From Panagrolaimus kolymaensis (Eukaryota > Nematoda > Chromadorea > Rhabditida > Panagrolaimidae), in contig JAJQJQ010000011.1 of assembly GCA_028622995.1 (NCBI GenBank), positions 558,001 through 622,000 on the forward strand: DNA of 64,000 bases. The letters are read 5' to 3'. Position numbers and translations under genes: made by a program. Positions 22,738 through 33,853 of this stretch are shown piece after piece. Each line of letters begins with the position of its first letter. Within the stretch, counting starts at the first letter, position 1. The notes under the pieces were generated by a model that made no database searches, was not told where the DNA came from, and saw only the letters and a program-made list of their open reading frames with translations.

Positions 22738-24435
22738 GATTTTAAGGAAAATTTTAGTTTAAAAAGGCGTTAATTTTTTTTCGTCGTTGTTCGATGTCAC
22801 TAAAAAGTTAAAAGTTTAAGTAATTGTGGGAAGCAAAAAATGGTAAGAATGAACGCGATTTTGAAGATATTAAAAAATATGAAAGATTTAAATCGATAAC
22901 AGAAGTCTTTCATCAACCATGCTCAAAAATAAAGTTACTTTCTAAAAATAATTACATCCTCAAAAAATTGCAAGAATTTGACTACTTTCATAATAAAAGT
23001 TTTTAAAAATGAGAAATGTTGTTTTTTTATTGCAAATTTTTTATAATCAAAACATCTGGAATTTTATGTTTCTTCAGCTGAAAAAATATCAAAGAAAAAA
23101 TCATAATGTTTTCTTTTGCAAAATAAAAAACATAAACTTTAGGTTATCTTTTTTTGTTTGTGGTGGATAAACCTTTTTCTTGTTGAAAATGAAAAAACGT
23201 TTGTTGGAGAAAAAGCACGCAAAAAAAGAAGATAGAGCAAAGGCAAAATGTCAGTGGTTTTGAGGTGAAGAAGCAAACAGCGCCCACGCTTCAAAAATGT
23301 ATGTATGTTAGTTAAGTGACTGATTAGCGAAGATAACCATAAAAACAAAACTAATAAAAAAAATTTATGTTAGATTTTAAATTGGCGGATTTATTAAAGA
23401 AAAATATTTTAAAAATCAGATAAGAAAATGAAAAAAAAACCATTCAACATTTTGAAGTTCGGGCAATTGTTGAAAAAAGCATGGAAAGTTTAATATAAAA
23501 ATTAATTCGCTAAAAATTATAATAATAGTCAAAGTAATATCAAAAAGCATTGACAAATATTTTTAAAAAATTTATGCGATATGATATTTTCCAAATTGCT
23601 TCAACAGAAAAGCTGAACTAAGAAGCTACAGTATTCATTCGGGGGAAAAAGAGATATATAAAAAAAACCATTAAAATCCATAAAAATTAATTTCAAAAAA
23701 ATTAACATAAACCAAAATTTAAACTTTGAAAATCAAATTAGTGCACAAGATTACTATGTAAAAAAACAAAAGGCTGTTCAGGAAAAAACTTTTAGACGGT
23801 TGAAGAGATTAAATTTTAATTGATTTGGCTTTTAGACGGCTAATGAGATTAAATTTTTTTTATTGATTTCAATAAATTATTTTATATGTTACACTGAAAC
23901 AAACAGCCGCAGCACCGTCTTCGATTTTTAACAGTAAAAAAATTTTTGGTCCGACAATTAGTTATATTTAAATTTTTTGCTTAAAATACCTTTTTTCAAA
24001 CATGCTTTGTTTCAGAAAACAATAGAAAATTGGAAAAAAAAACTAAAAATTTTATTTTGTAATTGACCTTATAATTATTATTTTTTTCAATTTACACCAA
24101 AACATTTTTTACATCAAAAATCTTGCGAATATACGAGTTGCTTTTACATCTTATCTAATCAAGAATAAAACAAAATTTTTAATTTTTAACATTTTTAAAA
24201 AAATTTTTCAATATTAAATAGTTGGTAAAGAAGTTGGGTAATAACAATCGAAGACGGTGCTGCGGCTGTTTGTTTCAGTGTAACATATAAAATAATTTAT
24301 TGAAATCAATAAAAAAAATTTAATCTCATTAGCCGTCTAAAAGCCAAATCAATTAAAATTTAATCTCTTCAACCGTCTAAAAGTTTTTTCCTGAACAGCC
24401 TTTTGTTTTTTTACATAGTAATCTTGTGCACTAAT
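22409..24435. repeat. Third, direct copy of 13213-15239
   Basis: Offset is exactly +9196. It starts inside PDZ exon 1 without shared bases at the join and covers the PDZ upstream region, left terminal repeat, 319-bp loop and right terminal repeat of the central element. It ends at 24435, where the sequence continues into unique DNA instead of turning back. Confidence 0.95.
22738..23736. other. Upstream region of PDZ gene, no gene seen (copy 3)
   Basis: Direct copy of 13542-14540. It should carry the PDZ-gene promoter and drive the chimeric ORF at 22381-22737. Confidence 0.5.
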
Positions 24436-24450
24436 CTCTTGAGCCGTCTG
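23737..24450. mobile_element. Transposon-like element with long terminal inverted repeats, right end complete
   Basis: Inverted repeats 23737-23926 and 24246-24435 around the 319-bp loop. The right side continues 15 bases (24436-24450, ending GAGCCGTCTG) with a third relative of the subterminal AGACGG unit, so the true terminus is probably CAGACGGCTC in the outward orientation. The left side lacks this terminal stretch. No transposase. No clear target duplication because the left end is truncated. Confidence 0.65.
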
Positions 24451-25635
24451 CAACAATAATTACTAGAAACTCCGCTGCCTCCGGTCGGCGATCTTACTTG
24501 TTTTATTGAAAAATACAAAATTGCCACTCGTATTAATGCCTATGTTTTAATAATTACTTTTCCAAAAAGTTATTGTATTGACTTTTATAAAAATTAAAAC
24601 TTTTCCCGAACAATCTTATCACTCGTGTCTATTTTAATCACTTAATTTTCAATAATGAGATCCTAAAAATTGAAACATGTGTAAGCCTTTAAAACTCTTT
24701 TTTGGCAAAAATCTAAAGAAAAAAAGTTTTTCGGTCTAATTTTATTGGGTTCTTGAATTGATCAGAAGCTAATTAACTTTTCCGATGATTTTGCCTTTTC
24801 TACTTATTGCACTTTAACAAAAAAAGTTATAACGGTTACTTTTTTTTTGCACGAATCAAAATAAACAATGAACTGAACCATTAAAAAAAATTTATACCAG
24901 CTTGTGAAAAATTCGCAAAAAGTTAAGGTTATAGTCATCGAGCAAGCTTACAATAGTTAAATCACTTAATTTGCGCAGCAAGCAAACCCATGTTTTGCTG
25001 ATTTTTTATGTATATGAAAATTACCCAAATCATTTCATCGCGCTTGGAAAACAAAATATAGTTTCATTCTAATTTATGCAAATTTTTTAGGTGAATTTCC
25101 TATTTTAATATAAAAGATTTCAAGATAAGATACAAAAAAACAGAGAGAAAAAGAATAATAATATGTATGGGAAATAGCGAAGCCTAGTAGCCCTGGGACT
25201 GCGACCAAAAGTAATCGAAAACGAACGAACAATAAAAATTAATAAGAAGGAAATATTCAAGTTACTTTTCGATTAAAATCACCGAAAATAATAAAAAAAG
25301 TTCCCTATGTTTATTCTTTTCATAAACTAAACGTCAGCGTACTTTTAATTAAATTTTGCGTTTAGAATACCTAAAAGTTTTGTATGCTAATCCAATTAAA
25401 TTTAGAAAAAAAAATATACGATCCAAAAGCTTAGTTAAAAAAAATTTCATTGAAAATCGTTAAAAATAATTTCGCTTTAATTTCATAATAAAGAAACTTA
25501 ATATTCATAAAAAAAGTAAAATTTGTGAATATTTTATTAAAAATTTGCATATTTTCTAATGAAAACATTATTAAAAATCATAAAAAATTATTTGGATATA
25601 ATTGTCTCAATTCAATTAAAACAATTTATTAAAAA

Positions 25636-25712
25636 AAGTTGTGGGGATTCGAACCTATGACAGAAATATCCTAACATCACCGCCTTCAACGCCTACGCCA
25701 CACAGCAAATGT
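25636..25712 (-). other. Degenerate tRNA-like or tRNA-derived SINE fragment
   Basis: On the minus strand an A-box-like TGGCGTAGGCG is followed about 45 bases later by a perfect B-box GGTTCGAATCC, the internal promoter of RNA polymerase III genes. Acceptor-like ends (GCTGTG / CACAAC) pair with one mismatch, but the T stem has only two pairs and the anticodon stem does not close. A working tRNA is therefore unlikely; a tRNA pseudogene or SINE head fits better. Confidence 0.4.
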
Positions 25713-26084
25713 ATAACAAGGAACTTTAGCCAATGATATTTTTACTCTAAATCAAAATATTTAAATTTCCATAGCGGCATACATCTATTTTTATGTGATG
25801 TTTTTTAAAGTTAGCTTACTCATAGAGGTAATTGAGGGTGGAGAAAACGATTTTTATAGCCAGAATATGCGTTAACTTTGCTGCAACGCTCAGCGGGACA
25901 TTGTGAACTTTTAAAATGTTGTGATTAAGCACTTTTTTTCTATACTTCCTTCTATTTTTTTTAAAAATTCGTCAATGCGACGAAAAATTGACCCTAGAGA
26001 GCCCTCTAATATCAACATAATTACACGAAATAAAAAAAATCATAAATTTCGGTTAGCAGATCGGGCGTTCTCATTGCTAAAACA

Positions 26085-26115
26085 GCCGCACCCCTCGCTT
26101 CGCTCGGGGTGCGGC
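26085..26115. other. GC-rich perfect hairpin
   Basis: GCCGCACCCC and GGGGTGCGGC form a 10-bp stem around an 11-base loop (TCGCTTCGCTC), in DNA that is otherwise strongly AT-rich. No coding context. It could be part of a repeat or a structured element. Confidence 0.6.
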
Positions 26116-26827
26116 GGGATTAAAAAAAACAACAAATTATTTTTTTGCTGCTGCTTTCATCAACGAAACAACCTGTTTATCTCAAGCATGTTGTTGCCCT
26201 CAAAATGAAAAAAAAATTTCTTCAATCATCGAGAAGAATTTTTTTTGCTGCCGCTATTGTCTTTTCCTTCCTCCGGAAACAACACCGATCTCTCGCTTTC
26301 TTTTTTGCTTGCTTACATGTGTGTGAACAACTGTCACCCGATTGCGATTTCGATCATATCCACAAAGCTCACGCAACAATAAACAAATACATATTTCTTT
26401 TTTTCTCTTCATCACGCTCGAGAATAATCTAAGAGTTTTTTTGTGCATGCCATCGAAGAAAAAAACGGGTGTTGTGTTGAAAATAAGATCTTTTTTTTAT
26501 TTTTTTTCTCGTTGCCTTGTTTCATCGCCGCAAAACAAAAGGAAAAGCAAATGTTTGTGAATCGCATCAGCAATGATCCATGAAAGTTTTTTTGTTGTGT
26601 TTATTGATAAACCTTTGTTGCCACTGCTCATTGCCACGGAATGTGTGACTTTATTTTTGTTTAAAAAAAGAAAAGAATTTGTTAAAAAAGAGCCAAGATT
26701 AAAACAGAAAAAGTAAAGACAAAAATAGTGTCTTAAAAAAAATCAGAGTTTCAAATAAAAAATTGAGAAAGTAATTAAAACACTTTATTTAATTTCTTTA
26801 CACAATCAAAACGTATTCAACGCAAAA

Positions 26828-29810
26828 CTAAATGTAACATGGATCAGGAAAAATTTGTAAATATCCCGCATTTTTTTCTTCTTCTTCGAGCAATTGAAAT
26901 AATTTTCCTTGAATTTTTTCAAAAGTTGGTCTATTTTCCTTTTTCATTAACCAACAACTTTTCATAATTTCAATAATATTCCATGGCATAAATTTAGGTG
27001 GCTCAAGTCTTTTATCATTTTTCAAAAATTCTATTAATCCTTCCATATTTTTTATATTGTAATATGGTAAAGCTCCAAAAGACCATATTTCATACATAAC
27101 TATTCCGAATGACCAAATATCACTTGATTCAGAAAATATTCGATTTGTTAATGCTTCAATGGATAACCATCGCCATGGAAGAGTTTTATGTTTAGATGAT
27201 GCCATATAAATTGATGAATAGTCATCGCATTCAGAACAAAGTTCAAAATCGCCAAGTTTTGCAACATTTGAATGTGAAATAAGAATATTTCGAGCTGCAA
27301 CATCTCGATGCACAAGGTTTTTAGATGCCACATATTTTAACGCATCTAAAATGAAAAATTATTTGTTTAGAATCTCAAAAGGTTGGAATAATAGGCTTTA
27401 GAAATGATCGAAACAATAAAAAATAATTACCTGAAATTTGCCATAAAAATTGTAAATACAAGTCACTAGGAAATAATTTATTGTTTTTAGATTTTGAATT
27501 ATTTTTTACATGTTTGTATAAACATGTGTTCATTTGATCAAAAATTAAACATGGAATTCCTTGATACGTGGTCCATCCAATGGCTAAACAAAGATATGGA
27601 TGATGTTTAAGTTTTTGACACATTTTTAATTCATTTTCAAAATCCATATATGATGAAAATTTGGTTAAAATTTTTATTGCAACATTGCTACAATAATTGG
27701 AAGAAGAATTTTTTATTGTTGCTGAATAAACTATACTACTATGGCCTTCACCAAGTTTATCTTTATCATTCACTATTATTTCATCTTCAGATATACACAA
27801 GTCTGTGTATTCGGTTCCCAAATATGGTCGACTAAAATTAAATTTTTTAAAAGAGATTTTTCTTAGATTAATCAAGCAAAACCTGTAAAAACTTTTAACA
27901 ATAAAGAATTTGATTCTATCCTTTTTTATTATAATCGCTATAATTATTATAGCAATTAATGCAATAGCTGCTACAGTAGGAATTATTACTATTAACCAAA
28001 TATGTTTGCCAGTGTTAGATGCTGCGGTCGCTATCTTTGGTATTTCTGAAATCTGATTTTAACGTAATTTTGTTATTTTTATCCTACCATATTTTCGATA
28101 TGGAATAATATCTTTAATGTCACTATAGTTTTGATAATTAATTATATGAAATTCTGAATAATCTCCATAATTATGTTTTGCTTTCCAATTTTCAAAACTG
28201 TTTTTTGTTGCTTCTGCGGCATTATTATTGGTTTCATTTTCATCATCATTAAGATACAAAACAAATGCAACTTTCTAAAAAGAATGCTATAAAGCTCTCT
28301 GCTATTTTTTAAATTAATGTCAAACCTGAAAATCATCAGCTCCAGAATCATGATGAACATTAGTTGAAACATTAAAATCTTGAAAAATATCCGTGATAAT
28401 AAGATTATATTGAAAATTATGGATGGTTTCAGTTTGATAAATGGATGTAAAATTTTTAATAAAAGAATAAAAATTTGGTGGAGGATTTTTCATTGCATCT
28501 TAAAATATTTTATTTGAAAAGTTAAAAGATTTAAAAATATTTTTAAAAACTTACAATAATGCGGCCAATATTTTTGAAATATATATTTTTTTATAAAATC
28601 AAAATATTCCACAAATTCTTTCTGCTTTCCTTTTACACATGGAACAACAAATTCTAAAAACTTTTAAACTATCTCCAAAGTGATCAATAGTTTTTTTTAC
28701 CTGTAGCTATGGTATAAGAATAATATCGACGAATAACATAAAAATAAAAAGTAAATCTTTCAGTTTTAGTTATATTTGATGCGGATGGAAAAACTACGTC
28801 TTTAATATAGTCTCTGACAACATACCATTTTAGTCGATCAAGATATATTAAAAAATTAAACGTATTTTCAACCAAGTTTACACTGTATTCTGAAAAAAAA
28901 TTGGTCCTTTTCGCGAAGCGTAAATGATTAATAATTTACAAAATTTTTACCTAATTGATCCCCCAAAAACATATAAGCTTCTTCTTCGGTGACATTATCA
29001 AATTTTGGAATTACTCGATAATGAATATTAGATTCGCATGGTCTTTCATCCCTAAAAAATTAAGCCTTTGTTTTTTCATTAAATCCCTAAACTTTGTTTA
29101 TTTACCGATCTTGCAATAACAAAGCGTAATGGCTTTTGAAGTTAGCATTTGATTGTGTAAAATTTTCAAATGCATTTTCCCAAATACATTTATCACTTAT
29201 AACCAAATGTGTATATTTATTTAATACGGAATCATTGGATGCTAATAATGATTTTTTCGAAATTAAATTTGATAATTTACAAATTGGCTAAAAAATCAAT
29301 CATCAAATTTTATCTTTTTATTTTTTGTTTTTGCAAACTTACATTTTTCTCACAACTTTTTTCTAAAGAGTTGCCCAATGAATTATTTTTCAATTCCTAA
29401 AAAGTTAGTTTTCAAAATTTATCTTTTTGTTAAAAAAAAAACAAACTATTTTAAATTCATTTGATTTCAACATAGACTCGAGTTCAACAGAAATATTTTT
29501 ATTTCCTGTATTTAAATCATAAGTTAAATTTCGATTTCCTGAATATAAAAAAATTGGAAGGTTATGAGTTACTCGGCATCTTACGCATCCGTTTTGTAAC
29601 TAAAAACTTGGTTATTTTTTCCGCAAAAAAATCAAAATTTACCGAAATATAATATTCCAATAATCCTACAATTCTTTCTATTTCATAATTTTTGTTTAAT
29701 ACAATTTGAACGTAGGTTTGACGTTGAGTTGCTGGATATGAAATCCATACATCACAAAAAGTTAAAATAAAAAATAATGATAACCAAAGAAATGAAAATA
29801 TTATATTCAT
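26828..29810 (-). CDS. Divergent receptor tyrosine kinase (KIN-16-like), DFG changed to DFE
   Basis: Twelve exons (29643-29810, 29447-29599, 29343-29396, 29106-29287, 28951-29051, 28701-28889, 28555-28653, 28326-28498, 28088-28274, 27883-28045, 27431-27831, 26828-27345) give 795 residues, all phases consistent. A signal peptide (about 1-20) is followed by an ectodomain of about 410 residues with several Asn-glycosylation sites and no recognised module, a membrane helix around 445-470 (IWLIVIIPTVAAIALIAIIII), and a kinase domain. The kinase has glycine loop LGEGHSSIV, lysine in VAIKIL, helix-C Glu in FENELK and catalytic HRDVAARN. The metal-binding motif reads DFE, not DFG, and APE reads SIE. 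HRDxAARN marks a tyrosine kinase. Nematodes have lineage-specific receptor kinases of this kind; ligand unknown. Activity may be altered by the Gly-to-Glu change. Confidence 0.82.
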
Positions 29811-32800
29811 TAACCAATGATGTCAATAAAATGGTTATAGTGGCTACCTTTTAAGATTTCCAACCAAATAGTTTAAAGGATATAAGTGTGAAAATGGAAA
29901 AATTAGGAGTAAATAAAATTTATTACAGAAAAGCTTTTGCACAACAACAAAAAAATAGCGGCCAAAATAATTTTCTTGTTTTTGAAAAAATAAAATTTCG
30001 TTAAAAAATTTTCCGCTTCTGATAAGAGCTTTCTTTTTATTTAAAAATAAAAAACAAACATTGATAAAATAAAATTAAACATAGATGATATTGAAATCTA
30101 AATTTATTTTTAAAAATTGTTTTCGAAAAAATCATCAAAACACGAAGCATAAAACAAAGGACGTTTTAAATTGTTTTTTTAATAACTCAAAACATATCTA
30201 ATTAAAACATTAAAATGCATTTTTTGAACACTATTTTCTTTAAAAAAACTTTGAAAAGGCAGTGTTTGTTTTACATTTTGTTTATTTATGAAAATTTGAC
30301 TGAAAAATACGTCTTTTGTAAGATTTTTCATTTATTTTACTATGGTTGTTATAACTTATAAATGAGAATTTTAATTCTATTTGGTGTTTTGTTTTATATC
30401 TCGTGCTTATGCTCATCGTCCAAACAAATTTTTAATTTTTGCTTTCATTCTTTCTAAATGTTTTTTCACCATTCATTTTTCGTTTTCTTTTCTTTTGATT
30501 TTTATTTTTGTATTTGATCAAAAGAACCAACTAGTTTTCATGAAGAACTGTTTTTCAAGTCCATTTTGTACAGTAACTAAATTTCATCATCAACATCAAA
30601 ACCCATCACAAAAAAAGGGTCTGCCGATAATGAATCGACAGCAAAAAAATAAACTTCATTATTCGATTTTTCTCAAAAAAATAAATATAAAAATTTCACT
30701 TTTATTTTCGCGCATTTTCAACCAATCAGTTTTCATCGACGAAATTATCGGCGTCTGCCTCTTTGTTATCGTCAAAAGCAAGCTGATCTTTAACTCTCTA
30801 TATTTTCCATTACGGTCGATTGAATACTAAAAAATTCTTAATCAAACATGCATATCAAAAAAAAATTCAGGAGTCAAAGTGTGCCGAAGCGTAAAAAATT
30901 ATATTTTTTCCGTTTCGCTTCTTTTAGAAAATTTGCAATCTTCAAATTTCATCAGCGGCATTAAAAAAAAGCACGGGTTTGGTTGATTGAAAAAAAAATT
31001 AACTTAAGTTACTTCAAAAACAAGAGACTAGTCTCGATTGAAATCAAAAAAATAAAATGCAAAAAAAAGAAGAAGATGGGGATGCGATGCCGATCATCAA
31101 CGGTGGCGCCGCTGCTGAATACGACCTTGGCGGGATTGAATAATTTTCTTTATTTTTTTTGTTTGCCTAAAAAAATTTGTTTTTCATTTTTATTGAAATT
31201 TTCTTAATGATTTTTAGTATTAAAATTAGGAGTTTATTTTCCTGATCCGGTTTCTTAAAAGTGAAAAGTTTCTTGAAGCCTCAAGACTGGTGATGGAAGT
31301 GAAAGTTACAGTAGTATTCTGACGGAGTCGTCGTTGACGTAAAAGTGAAATCATCTCTCTTTTTTTTGTTTGCGCAATTTGTCTTTTGATAGTAGCCAAT
31401 GAAAAACGTGTCTTCTCTAAAAATGCGTTCATTAACTCTGAATATATTTGAAATATGTGAGAGGAAGGCTACTGTATGAATTTGAGAGAGAATGAGATCA
31501 TCTTCCAATTTTTTTAAAATCGGAAGCGAAATAAAAAAGAAGGATAATAAAGAAAAAATTTATTTATATTTCCATAAATCTAATGTAGCTTTATAAAAAT
31601 TCCCACAAAAATGTTAACTTTGCAATAGGTCAAAAATTGCATATTCTTCTTATAATTTTTTTTATGGAACTTTAATATTTTTTTACCTAACCTTTTCATA
31701 CCACTCGCTGACTATTTGCCTTTCCAAATCACAAGGCAGTTTTTTTATTGTTTATCCTTAAAAAATAAATATCTTAAATTTATATCTCCCATTCTTTGCG
31801 TCACTCAAAAAAAATTTATTTAAATCTGATAGCGTTTTTTTTTATAAACTTAACATTTCAAGGATCCAAAATTTTCTCGATCTTGAATGATGGAAGGAAG
31901 AGCAATAAATTTTTCGCACTTTTTTTCATTATTTCCATTAATGAATCTTCCCATAATTTTTTTTAAAATAAAAGGTGTCAAGGATGGCACCAATTTTATT
32001 TAATATTTTTATTTATGATTGATGAGTTACAGAATTTTGGTAAAATGCCAATCTATTGTTACACTAAAAAAATTTTTTTTTTGCTTTTTGTTTTTGACAC
32101 TTTCTCGTGATTCTGTGATTACTCTTCAAGGTCGAAATTTTTTTTACTTTACTTATTTTGGCACCTATCTCACTCGGCTTTGGCATTTTTTTGATTGATA
32201 TTTCTTTACTTTTTTCATAGATCATTGTTACTTGAAATTTGACGAAGTTTTTGGTACGTTTCGAATTTTGGGCTTTGGAAATTTCAAAAATTTAAATTTT
32301 AGGTAGCCAACTATGAGGTGACCATTTTTAATGTTTTTTGCCAAATTACTTTCTTTCTGTTTATCATGTTTTTTTTATCAACCTTTGGCTCTCAAAAATT
32401 TAAAAAGTTCCCTTTACTTTTTGTTATATGAAATTGAAAATAATTAGTATTTCTGTTGAAACCGCTTTCAGTTTTTTTTGATTCTCATCTCTTCATCCTT
32501 TTTTTTGAGTTTTTGAATAATTGGAAGTTTACGATATTTTTTTCTTCTCAATTCGTTGCTATCCTTCGTGATCCATTCCATTCTTTTAAATGCCACATTT
32601 AAATCATCTTTATCCAGTTCTTTTTTTTTATAAAGCCTTTTTATGAGACTGCATGAGATTCTTCACACACTTTTTTTAATCCATTCTTTTCTTTAAAAAC
32701 TTTTATAGTCGTTTTTTTACAACTTTTAGAAGAAGAAGAAAGATGAAGATATTTTTAGGTTTATTTCTTTGTGTTATTGTAAAAAACACCACATGATTAA

Positions 32801-33643
32801 AAACTCGATTTGAAACGATTATAATTTTTTTATTGTTCAGAAGTTTTTTTTATAAATCCTTCCTCAAATGTTTTTTTTAAACATAGACTGTAAATTTTTT
32901 CATCTCCCTCTTTTTCTGGCTCTTTGATGAAGAAAAAAAAGTGTCCTTCAACAACCATAAAAAAAATAAGAATAAAAAGTAGTCAGTCGTCGGTAGCGTC
33001 GATGTAAAAGAACGCTTTTGTTTTTGAGGATAGAAAAAGAGAGGGAGAACATGAAATAATAAAATAACTATAAAAGAATCTCCAAGTTTTTATATTCTTC
33101 AAAAAATTTTTTATGTTATGGAATCCTTCTTTTTATTTTTAAGGGTTCTCTTTTTTGAAACATAAAAACCAAAATCAACACAAAAATGCCGACACTCAAA
33201 AAAAATTTTGTGTTTCTTTTTTTTTCAAAAAAAGTTTTGATTGGAAGGTCATGTTTTGATTTTTGCCGAAGAAAATTAACATTTTTGGCGCGGGATTTCT
33301 TTTTTTCTTCTTCTTGATTTAAGTCATCATCAAAATTTCATTTGTTTTGAAATTGGTTCATGGAAAAATGTTTCTTTTTTTTAATTAGAAATTTACCGCT
33401 TTTATTCGAGTAACAAAACAGTGATTGAAATATTTTTTGAACGACTATGGTTAAATGAAAGCGGTTGTTGTTGGACTTTGAGAATGAAATATTTTTGGCG
33501 TAGTTTTTAATTTCCCTTTACTTTTTGGTTTTTTAAAAAGTTAAATTTCGATAAGCAAAAATAATTTGGAAAATAAGAAATATAGCAATCTGGTAAATAT
33601 GTTTATTGCCAAAATGTGAATCGAACAAAAAGAATATAAAATT

Positions 33644-33853
33644 TTAAATATTTAATTTTCTCGTTGAGCTAATCTTTCCTCTATCATTTTTTATCCAAGG
33701 TTTTATAACCCAAATTTTTCGGAGAGATATAATTATATAATGATCTCCACTGTGCTTATTGACATGGTTCTGGAAACTTTTATCTACCTTTCTTTTTAAT
33801 TCGTTTTGTGCTTCCGCCATTTTTTGAAAACCAATGGTTAGCTTTCTTTCCAT
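33644..33853 (-). CDS. Possible small 69-residue protein, unsupported by homology
   Basis: An ATG-initiated frame with more balanced amino-acid use than other frames in this region (MERKLTIGFQKMAEAQNELK start, charged and helical). The stop is followed about 45 bases later by an AATAAA on the same strand. No recognised family, no introns. Could be chance. Confidence 0.25.
   Translation of the reverse strand: MERKLTIGFQKMAEAQNELKRKVDKSFQNHVNKHSGDHYIIISLRKIWVIKPWIKNDRGKISSTRKLNI

Larger units (their letters stand above)
24451..26827. other. Intergenic stretch, no protein gene seen
   Basis: AT-rich unique DNA between the rearrangement and the kinase gene. It contains a degenerate tRNA-like sequence (25636-25712) and a GC-rich hairpin (26085-26115). 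Frames at 25921-26560 are Phe/Lys/Arg-rich low complexity without splice support. Confidence 0.55.

Noticed and set aside
25636..25712. Functional tRNA gene
   Set aside because: T stem and anticodon stem do not close despite good A and B boxes.
30381..30830. 149-codon plus-strand frame
   Set aside because: Low complexity, no motif, in a gene-free T-rich region.
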